Positions 45,101 to 57,100 of a stretch of DNA of 64,000 bases are shown here, piece after piece (position 1 is the stretch's first letter; each line of letters opens with the position of its first letter). A model generated the notes under the pieces. The model saw only the letters and a program-made list of their open reading frames with translations, did not search any database and was not told the DNA's origin. This DNA is from Atriophallophorus winterbourni (Eukaryota > Platyhelminthes > Trematoda > Plagiorchiida > Microphallidae): NCBI GenBank assembly GCA_013407085.1, contig JACCGJ010004933.1, forward strand, positions 1 through 64,000, written 5' to 3'. Both the position numbers and the translations under genes were made by a program.

Positions 45101-48100
45101 GGTTTAACCACCGTGAATGATATCTCATTGGTCAAAATTCGTTCACCATTCAAAGAGCACTTGTATTCATAGTTAGTGGAGATTTCCGTGTGATTATGTT
45201 TCGTGCAATAGCTGTTCTGTGCTACTGTTCCAAAGCAGTGCACACCGAACCCCTTACTATTATTAAATGGTGCCGAGCAAATGATTAGTGACGCGTTGGC
45301 TGTCAAATATAACAGCTTGATTGCGTGAGGACTTGAAGATGGAGAACCCATACACGTGGCTTGGATCGTTGCATCTTGTTGTTCTATAAGATTTGCCGAA
45401 TAAGGTTGCACAATCAATGTTGGTTTTTTGGGACAAGGGACATGAATTCTTGGTAGAATCAAACGGTTGCTCTGCATGATATTCTGCATGTTTTTCGATA
45501 CTATACCGTCGTTGTTTGTATTATTTTTAAGAGTTGTTTGTTTAGCTCTTAAAATACAAATCACTTCTTGGTAGGACATCGTTTCTTGTGTCTCAAACCA
45601 AGTCAGCGTCCCACTGCTGAATCCAGAAACCATATTAAAGTGTACTGAAGTCACCCCCATTGGCATATAAATGTGCTTTGCTTTGTTGTGAAGTGTTTTT
45701 CTAACGCTAACGCCAAACAAAAGCTCGGTGCCAGGGACGTAGCCCTTGAACTGACAACGGAACTGCATTGCCCGCGCCTTGCAAGGCCTCTCTGTGAGCA
45801 GACTCAATTCGAGTTTCGGTGTCCGTAGAGCATCTTCATGCGGTTGCAAGTAGACGAAATTGACGGCATCGAACAGCTTCAAATGAAAAAATATCACATC
45901 GTGAAGTACATTTTCGGGTGATGGTGTCAAGCTACGCTAAATTGGATGAACTACAATATCAAAGTGCTTCTGTAAACAGAACACGTCATTGTACATCAAC
46001 GCATTATGTTGCGTTTGCATGAGTTACTGGGAACTGATTTAAAACCTAGCACGCAAGCCATTAGCGTATTTATTGCTTTCACTTTGATTAACTTGTGAGC
46101 TAACTTTACTGCTGGTAAGCTGAACCCGTTTCTATTAATTATGTAATGACGAATGCTGTTGCGGTCACACTAGTTCCCTCGCAACGCGAAATTGTTCATG
46201 TTGGTTACCGAATAGTTTCGAAATGCATACATCTTTGGTTACGTTGCGGTGGGAATACTGTCAACAGGTTTTTGGTGTAGATACCTCCACAATTTGACGG
46301 TGCAGTTCTGCGATGCGTATGCATTAACCTGAACGACTCCTAGTGTGTGCGCCGTTCACGCAAAGAGACGAACAGGTCAGCTGAACTTGAACGCATCGGC
46401 ACAAACATTTAAGGGTTTTGATAGCATACACGCAAGTGTGACTGTCTAACCAGTTGAACGCCTCCCATAGCTTGCGCAATTCTAAGTCAACTTGGATTGC
46501 TTAGATTGTGTTAAAAGCGAAGCGCTATCAATAATCGTCATCAGGGCGAGCATTACACCAGTCGTATGCATTAGATGCTTAAATGCCACACGATCATTAA
46601 AAAAACAAAAATCCTAAAAGGTGGGGAAGGGTGGATCTTAAATCGCTACGGAATCCATAGAGGAGTAAGCGCAAACAAACTGGGATGAGCTGCCTGCACC
46701 TCGAATGAAACACTACAAAAACGGTCATCAAAGCCCACAAATGATTTCGGTTTTCCGTCATCAGATGGAGACAGTGAGATCAAATTCAGTGAACCTTGAA
46801 ACAGTAAGGTGGTGATCAAAGTTAGACCTTGAAGCCATTCTTATAATATTTTTTTAAATCCGCTTTCCTGACTGGTTATTTGGCTCTGTATCTCATCCCT
46901 GATTCGTTACCCACTTTTAATAGCAATTAAAAATTTTACAAAAAAACTAAAAAGTACCTTTGGTGTTTGATATCCCAATCTTTGGTAACAAAGTATAACT
47001 GATTGGCCACTTTTGAGTTCAATCGCTTTCGAAATAGTCAACAATTCCGATTGGTTCGAAAGTGTCATTTGTATAGTTCCGATATCCCCGTACTTACAGG
47101 ATCTCGCCAATGATTGAATGTCGCTATTGCTTGATAATGCAGCAACAGTAGTTTCATCCGTTTGACAAATCGTTATTTGTGAAATCATTCCAGATTTAAC
47201 AAGGTTTTGGCGATGCGCCGTGCATGTAACTACCAAAGAGATGCCAGAAAACCAAAATTGTGTGGGCAGAGAAGTTCTTAATTGAGGCGGTTCAATTCTT
47301 TCGGGTAACGTGTTATTGGAAAGGTGGCACAGTTCGTCAAAGATCTGCCCTCGTTGTATTAGAGCACGTTTATCATCGACATGGAATCGACAGCTTTGAC
47401 AATCAATTGTCCCGTCAAAATGTGGCAGCAATTCCGTATACATTGTCGGTTGTAATGTTTCTATGATTTTTTGATTAAATTCGCGAAATCTGCCTTTCAG
47501 TTTGTGTGTGAATGCTAGAATTAGTCTGATTCGACGATCGGCTATCTTCTTCAGTTCGTCAATCAATCGTGTGTTAATACGAAATTGCATAAAATTATCG
47601 ATCGGGAACAAAAATACCACGGTTCGATTAAAACCATTTTCATACAACATATTCACTGTTCTCAATATTGCAGTTATATCGGTAGGTGGTGCCCTACACA
47701 TGCCATAACCGGTGAATGGTTGGGTAAATCGCGAATAGAGTCCTCGAAGAAATTTCTCGTATGGTGCCGTTACTGGTGGCCATTCGAAAGTTAGTGCACC
47801 ACGATCAGATGAAAAGTTTTTGTTGGTATAGATCAGGCTTAATCGTGTACGATCCTCACCATATGGTAGTGATAAGATTAACTGTCGTATCAGAGTTAAG
47901 TAAAAGTGACCGAAATACTGAATAGTTGGATATTGCGGTGAAGGAACGCGACAAGCTGACATCAGCTTCGGAATATGAAGTAGAATAAGATCCATCTTTG
48001 ATTCGTCTGTGTCGCAGATGAGTACCGTTAGATAAATATTTTTCTTAATGCTGTACATCACATTATTAACTTTATTACTCCCTATGCATCGATACATATA

Positions 48101-51100
48101 GCTCATGCCACGGTATCTCGGATCCCTTGGAACCCGTAAGCGTGGTCCTTCGGTCATCAATCCTTCCTTTGGCATATCCGTAAAAATGTTGGTTGGACTT
48201 CCCCAACCACCCCCACTTGCGGGTAAAATCATTGCCAAATCCTCATCTGAAATATTTGACGAGTATAATGGTGGTAGCACGCGATGCCACTCATATTTCA
48301 ACGTGGGTATTCCATAACCACCTGAGCATAAGAACTCTGAACCGATCGGCACCGGCTGATGTGAAGGGTCAGCTCCGGTCGAAGTGATTGCCAGTTCCCC
48401 GTTGGCAGCTTCTTGTATGGTGAATTTTTTCTCACACGTCATGTGATATGGAACTTCCAGAGTGATATTCATGCTTCCTTCCGGACTATACTCGTAGATC
48501 AAACCCAGACATTGAACTCGTAGCATTCCCAAATAATCCTTGGCACGTGGTGTGATGATCTTATAAGTTTCCACATAATATTCACCATCGTGTATCTGGC
48601 GCATAAGTTTTACGTCAACAAGCGATCTCCATTCTCCACTTTTATCTTGCATTTGGTAATAAAAGCGATAGCTACCTCTCACGATTTTACGCCATATACT
48701 TTTGTATATGCAATGTATAAATACATTTTGATTCGATAACGAAAAAATATATCCATCTTTCGTTCGATTTTCGATGGTTGGCCCGGTTTCAAAATGTTCA
48801 AATGTCATTCGGCACTCTATCAGATTTTTTGCCGGGAGAACAACCAAATTTCGCGGCAGTATTCCAATAAATTTATCGGGACGTTTTTTTGATTCTAGCA
48901 TGCAGTGGTAATTTCCAGAATGCCTGGGTAACACCTGCTCGTAACGAATATAAAATACTCCCAAATTTAAATATGGAGCAAAAAGGTGCGATGCGCTTAT
49001 TCTTTTGGCATCATCGTGTGCATGTAACTGATGAAAGCATGCAATATTGCTCAGCGGATATTCACCCAATATTCCTTGCATGTTCACGGTTTGACCTTCA
49101 GTTACAATGTTCTGCCAGCCAATTGAAATGCGAATTCGCTCGTAAGCCAAGCCCATACAACCGAGAAATCCTCTAAAACTGTCGGACGCGTTCATCATCA
49201 CTTGGTTCCATATAAAGCGAATTACTTGTGTTTCCAGTTTCGCTCGATCGATTTCGAACCCGGCCACATTCATGGCAATGAGCAGCACGTGTGTGTGTTC
49301 GGGTTGCAGTGGGCACAAACTCAAATGTACCACTTGATTCATACCGTGCTCGGACAGAGTGGAAGGTGAACAACGGTCAAAGAACAGCTTATTTTGAAAT
49401 TCCCACATCGCGACGACAAATGACCCACCTTTGGGGAATCCGTGGTCAACCCTGAAAGTAATAACGACGATCGATTCTTCCATTTTTACAACTCGAGGTC
49501 TGCGCTCATGTTCAGAAACAGTTCTGTGGAAAGTTTGCGAATAGAGTTTTGCTTCGTTGTTCAAAGTAAAACCGAAGATTTCAGGAACGCTTTTCTGGAA
49601 TATAGGATATTGTGCCTCCTTCAGAATTGGTTTGTGCTTCAATAGTCTTTCATGCACGAGGCGGCAACGTATAAACCAAGCGACCATTCTTCCCTTCAAT
49701 GAACTCGGAAACTTGATAGAAGCTGCTGACTGCACTTTTTCCTTCAGTTCATCCTTAATAAATTCAAACTTCCGCGTAAGTGGTAGGCGAGTTTGCCTCA
49801 TAGGATTACCAACTTCTCCGTGAGTCAAAATATGATAAGCACCCTCCAAAAAACCAGGCGTAGTTTCATGCATACAGCTGATGTTCACTTCCTCTCCTGG
49901 TGAAAAACCTATTGCATTTATTTCTCCACAAAATTTGTTATTTTCCGTTATTCGCACTGTATGGTTGATGGTCAGATGCAAACTTGTGTTATCTGGAATT
50001 ACCTCGAGCTTTTTTAAATTTAAGCTTAACTGGCTAGGACATCGTGCGCATTGTTTAGCGGTGCATGTGTATATCCCGCTGTCTGTTAATTGTGCCATCG
50101 ATTTCCAAAACGTGAAATAGTTTGATCGGGGAAATAAGTCTATCTGAAAACCTCTTTTACTGATAGGCTGTTGGCCTGTTTCCGGAATGTCAAATATACA
50201 AGTCGGTCTTCCATTATCTAGAAACCCAAAAGTTCTTATTTCCTCTCCCGTGTGTATAACATCTTTCCACAGCACTTGTGTTGAAACTAAACGATAATCT
50301 CCATGTGAACCTTCTGGGAGACTTATTGCGATGAATTCACCATTACGCCATTGTTTTAGAATATGCTGCAGATGAGCAAGGAATTGATGCTCGAAGTCTG
50401 TTTCATTCTGTCCACTTTCCAAATAATGTGCCGTGTAGATGATCAGGCCAATTTGTCCGTCGATTATCAGACATTCATAGGACTCTTCTGATACATCACG
50501 CCGCAATCGAGCTCCGTTCGTGGTAGAATTCTCACGCTTCGTATATTCAGTGTTCTGAACGCAAGGTCGGGTGAATATTCCTTGGGAGCTGTTGTAAATC
50601 CCTACCACTGCCGACCAGCCTGAGGGCACACCATGTGTCCTCGTGTACTTGATTGTTACCGGGCCTTCTTCAAGCCAGTCCTCAGCGGAATGCGTATCGA
50701 AAAACCTGGCTGGATTCACGTGTTCTGCATCCTTTGAATGAAATTTAGGTGTTAATTTATAATTGGTTGTCCGAATTGAAGATGTAATAATTTGTGGATG
50801 GATCCAACTTCGCGTTAATATAGTAATTGACTTGGATAACATTTTCACCATTCCCTCCTGATTTATATCCGCAACCATGAATTTGTTCAGAGTGATTTTC
50901 ACATAACACGTAAACCTAAGTTTGTGATCTAGGTGTAAATTCTCAGGAACCGTAGTCAAATAAACATCATGACGGTGGAGATTTTCGTTGATCGTTTCTA
51001 CTTCCGTTCGGTTGAAACGAGAAGACAAATTTCCCAACTCCACCAACGCATCGTCCAACACCATCGAGGCTAGTTCCATCTCCAGAACACTTTCCAAATT

Positions 51101-54100
51101 TATCGGGCTTTGTAGCTGGCAAATTGTTGCAAGTGTTTGCTTTGTGTAAACGTACGGTGCTCCACCCTCTAGATATTTGTCATATACCCATGCTCCGTCA
51201 ACCTTCTTTCGAAACACTTCTCGACTGAGATTAATATTCACTTTGATATTTGCATTTACAACAACCAAGCGGTGTGGAATAAGGACCATAGTTTCCGTAC
51301 ATGTAGGGCAGTTTGATATCGCGCATCGATATACACCCGAATCTTTGATAGACGCCTTTGATTTAATTAATTCAAAGCTAGTTTGGTTAAATTCGAAGAC
51401 GAACTCGCGTCGTGTTAGGTTCAGTATTTGCTCGCGATGTCGTTCACTTTTCCTGAAATAGCACTTTAGTTGGGATTCGTAGCTCGCGAACATTATTCCA
51501 ACCATAATGACGGGTTCGTCGGTGTGAACGGTAGAGCGCCATCCGATTCTCAAACGGAAAAGGCTGTATTGAGCTGTCATGCCTGGTGTTACCTGGAAGG
51601 TTGTTTCCGTACTAGAATTTGGGTTGCGTAACCATAGATCAAGCGTTCGATAAACAGAGTTATAGAACGTCGTCCGTGCTCCACCCAAAGTTACCAATGG
51701 ATTGTATCCATTCATTGCCACCAATAAAATTGCGAGCACATCTGCAGTTATCAAACATTGTTCGAAAACGTGTAAAATTCCGATATCCCGAAGTTGTTTG
51801 AAGTAAGGAGTTAGCCGAATCCAATCTGGCAATTGATGTTGCAGTTTCCATTGAGTTCGGATTATTACGCAAGATCTTCTTCGGACCAATCCACGGTAAT
51901 AATAGAACAAACTGGTGCCACTCCATCCAATCGGAATACCAGCCCCCAAGTAATAATCGATGTTCAACTTTCCTTCTAAAACCGGTGATTGTGGACCAGA
52001 ATCGGTGAACTCGAGAGCGTTTTTCGGGACGGAACTCAAATGGAGTTGAAATGACGTCGTCAGTGTTTGGTAGTTGGTTTTTATAGATTCGTTGAAGATA
52101 GTTGCTGCAATGTGCACCAAAATGCCTATGGTTTTGTAAAATACCCACTCGCGGTTTTCGTCGGGGTGATTAAAAACGCAAGAAACGTTTAATGGTCCCT
52201 TGATATCAGAAAGTTGAGGTGCTGTCAAGGAATAAATCTCCGTGTGGATCTGATAATTTCCTTCCTCTCTAACCACATAATCTAGAAACCGGACGGGTAG
52301 TAAAAGAATCGCTCCCGTGTCGAGATCCAACATTGTGACAACCAAAGTACCATTGTTCACGATCGGTTTATCAATGGACACACGATGTGAGCACGAAACA
52401 TAGACACTCTGCTTGGGGAACAGAAATGGTCTCATATTGTTCATGCATTGGGTAAAGTTACGAATAGGGAACTTTGAAAACTCATGATTCAACGTCAAAT
52501 TAAAAAAATCAACTCCCGGTTCGATGGTCAGATCTCGAGGTATGAATGAGAATTCCGCGGGGCAGTGTCCGCATGCTTCGGGTACCCATTTGCACGTGTA
52601 TCTCCCTGTATCATGTACCTCAGCTGCATGTTTTGTCACATAGATCGCAGCGTTCTCAGCTGTCCATCTGATATGAAAGTTTTTATCCGCGATCGGTTGC
52701 TCTAGACCAGCTTTGGTGAACACACATTCAAGTCTCTTCATGTTTCTAATTAGCGGAACATATCCAAGTATTTCGATTTTCTCACCAGATCGTATACTGC
52801 TATGCCAAGTGATCAGCAACCGTGCTACCCGATAGTTTATTAACACTCCATCCGGTAATTTCGGTAACAGTTCATTTTTACGTTTTCGCATCCAAAGGGA
52901 TAATTTTTGTAAAAAATGATCTCGTATAACAATGCTCAATTCCTCTTCTGTTAATTCGATATGATATGCATTGTATGACACAAGAAATATCGCCTTTTGT
53001 TCCAGTCCGAACCGGCAACCAATGGATGCATTCACAAAGTTTTCTTTGTGGTACGCTTCATTTGTTAAATTCAATCGAACCAAAGATCCTGTTAGCTTAC
53101 GCATCACTATTACACAATCTTCAGTGAACAGTTCGTTCTTGTACTCATAAACTGTCCATACTCGGAACCATCCCATGGGAATGCCCAGGAATATAACCAA
53201 GTTAGTTCTTACGAATTGTTCGTAAACGTGCATTGTATATCTTGGATCGTGAAATATGCTTGAATTCACTGTCTCGAAATCCAATCTACTGAGTACCACT
53301 TCTACTTGCAGTTCATCTGCAGTCACCAATTTATTGTAAATTCTTGGACTCAGTAAACTCTGCTTTCGTAAACTGCGCTCCTTCACAACACCAAAACTGG
53401 AAGTCCACACCCCGGAGTCATCTGACAGCGCCACGGGCAACCGATAACTCCATTGACATAATGCTTTCAAATCTTCTTCATGGGTCTCGTTTGAATAAAG
53501 CTGAATCGGTATCGTATAGAGCATAAGCTCGGAATTGGACTTAATCGAAACACTTCGGAACATATCAACTGCTTCCCAATTTGTGCCCACAGCTCTGAAT
53601 AAGCTGAAACTTTGATTTACTTGTAGCCAACCACTCGGTTCAATCGGATGTACACAGTGGGCGTAGGCTAGAGTTCCTGTATAGATTATTGGTTGATTGT
53701 CTGCAGTACAGTCGTCAAAATCACCCTGCCAGACATCCGTGGTGTTTAATTGATTATGCGTTAGAAAAAGTCGGTGTTGTCCCGATGGAGGTAGAACAAC
53801 CACTCTGCGCTGAAAGATTGAAACCCTTTCTGCACATTGAGGACAATTGGAATGGTTACTTTTACAAGTAAAGAGACCGCTGTCGTTAAGAAATGTTATA
53901 GCTTTGTACAGAATAAAACTATTCCACTTTTCATGTCTGTGTATTGAAAATTGCCTGGACAAGCGTATGGAAGTTGCATTCTCGCTTCGCTGATAATAGC
54001 ATCGGATTTTATCTTTCCTACTATCAACGTATCCTAGCATCCTGATTGAAGAACCAACTTTCACCAATGTCGTCCATTCAACTGTTATTTTTGTAGTGAA

Positions 54101-57100
54101 CCATCTAACAATCGTCCTTTGCGGCGCCTTAACCGTGTGCTCTTCCGTAGAATTTTTCGGGCTGTTCATTATAATCCGCAGCCAATTAGTGTACGCTGTC
54201 ATAGCTCGTTGTAAAATTAATTTAGGTTTTGTTTGATCCGTTGCTGTGAAAATTATAATCGCTAGGGCTACATTTTCTTTCCTGGCGGAGCAGCGAAATG
54301 TTGCGCGTACAAAAGTATGCTCAGCCGCGACGTCATATAAATCGGACGTGAGCAAATGTTTTGGAAGCGCTTCAGTAGGAACGTGGACCTGAGTTTGCAA
54401 TTCGCATGGTTCTTCTAGAACGTTACTATTGTATTGCATGAACAGCGACGCATGTACCGAAGCAGTCGGAACTCCGAGGCAAACGAGCAACGTGAAATCG
54501 AGTTCGCCTTCGAGAAAAGTATGGGAAGATTCCATTTCATGAAAACTGTATGCACTTGATGGAATTTTTAAAGTGGTTTTCAAAAAGTATTCCGTTTTCG
54601 AGGATTTCGATGTTGTGCCCGGAATATAAACATATGGATCTAACAAGAGTTTTGCTCGCATTTTTCGTGTGACTATGATTGGTTCTCCTTTTCTTTGCAC
54701 ATCAAGATCATTGTCATCAAAACTCTTCACATCGTACTGCAGCGAGCATGTGACCATGATGGTGGTCAAATTTGCTGAGAACTTTGGACCAGTAATTTGA
54801 TACACATTGACATTATCTACCGTTTCACCTTCGTGAAGCTGATACCAACTGATTATTTTAAATGGCAATATTCTGTTATCCTCGTCATCTGAACGGAACT
54901 CGAAAAACAATCGTTCCTTTAGAGAGAGATGTTTGGGTCGTTGATATTTACAGTATACGTATAGTTTTTCACCTGTACCCACAATGTAATCTTCTCCAGC
55001 ATCTGAGGGTACGGAATCGTGTGTGTGAAGTTCACTGCTTGTGCTAAGTTCCAGCAGCGGTCGCTTTGCGAATACGATTAGCAATCGCGGTAGAAAACAG
55101 ATCCTCATCTGACAGCGATCGCACCCACTTTGAATCTCGGAAGTATATAAACCAGTATGATGAATCCTCGCCGCTTGCATTCCGAAAAACGAACTGTCTC
55201 GCGACAAGTTTTGGTATAGGATGGTTTTTCGGCTGGTAATATCCTTTTGGTAATAGATCGTGCAGTGTGCCGGTTGTGCTTGAAAATGTCGCAGCAGAAT
55301 TTTCCATTCCTCGCCCTCCATTACTGTTGATTTCCAACCGATATTTAATTTAATGATGTTATATGATATGTGGCCGGGTGTAAGGTTTTCATTTGTCAGT
55401 TTAAATTCGATCGTACTTCTGGGTCTATTAGTAAATAATCGAACCGTCTCGGTAGTTCGATAAATTAATCGATGTCTGATGGAATTCTTGTCAGCTGTTC
55501 GGTTCCGGCTGTTGAAAGTAATGAATGCAAGTGCCACGTGTCGAGTTTGAATCGCACAACTAAATGCTAGTTCGTAAAAGCTTTCACCTTCATTTTCCTC
55601 GTATATATCTGTATTGATAAGATCTGTCGGAATGTTGGCGCTTTCCACTGGTTTGGAACTGTTCAGGTGACAGTCCTCATAACCATACCGTGATCCAAAA
55701 CGATACACCATCCATAAATCTGCTTGTCCTTGAGGAAAACCCAGTGCCTGTATTGTGTAGAAATGAACGATATTTTCTTTTAGTCTCGCATGAGAAACGG
55801 ATTTGTGAAACGTGATAGCATCCAACCTCTGGTCGTTATCCACCTTGGCGTTGGCTAAAATCTCACCCATCGTGCATGAAATATGTTTTGGAAATACTTT
55901 TGGTCGGGTTTCGTATAAAATGTAAACTTGGCGTAGCTTTTCGAATCTCAATGAACCAGGAACAGTTGAAACATCATTGAGGATATTACCCAGGAGTCGA
56001 TACGTGAATATACACTTGACGCTTAGTGGTCCGCCCATATACTTTTTCACTGATGGGGGCTTTATCAAATATTGCACCGTCTTATACTTTGTCCCCGCCT
56101 CATCACTTGTCCATGAACCACGAAATGAGGTAGGTAGAAAAATTGACGAGTTACGCTTGCTATGAAACATTTCGTAGCCTATATTTGAACTGGCGTATAA
56201 TATATTTGATGGTGAGAGTTGAAACGTGCAGCTGACCAACGCAGTCTGCTCGTTGCTCAGAGAAAAATTGCTCTCTGGGTTCAACTCACCCAAATTCTCA
56301 TTGACCGTACGATCCTCGTCCAGTACGAAATAAGAAAGATTAATTTTCATGATAGACTGGTTGGGTAGTACTAGTAGGTAACGTGGAATCATGGGTAGAC
56401 GGAACGGACAAGTTACGCACGGAATGGAACTGTTACAAAGATAAATTCCCGAAGAGTTGAATTGAGAATTGTTAAATAGTAACTTGATAGCTGGTACAAC
56501 CTCCACGATATCGTAGTGTCGTTTGTTGGCGAGTGCGATTGGATCATCCATCTGATCCGATTTATAGAAACATTTCAGACTCGCAGCATTTGGTGGCCTA
56601 TAGACAAACATTGTGACCGAATCCCCGATGCTCACAGAAGCACTCCAACGCACGTTCAGTTTGAAGAGTTCGTAATAGGCTAGAGGATTTCCAGCTCCAC
56701 TGATAGGTAATTTGTTCTCGCGCAACATCCGCTTTATATTTTCTCTGATTTTGAATTGGTTGTTCAGATCTTTATTGACATGATTCGTCGACACAGAGCT
56801 TACCAGTATTAGCCAAATAACGTTTATGTCCAACAAACATGTATAGTTGAACAATTCAAAGTTTTCACCCTTAGTCGCCATGTATATTAAATTATCCGAC
56901 AGCCCAAAATGATCTTGAGGGTTGGTAATTTCAGCAGATCGATTCAACTTGCACTCAACTACATCGAATTGGCCTGCAAACTTCGATACCGTCCAAAGTT
57001 TTGACCAGCATCTTGGCGATCCGAGGAACATTATATAATTCAAATGATACACGCCTTCGTTTAATCTGATTTCTAACGGTTCCTCTGACATGTTTCTCAT

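Noticed and set aside
51660..52148. 162-codon minus-strand ORF inside the giant exon
   Set aside because: An alternative frame of the much longer coding frame; its length comes from local composition.
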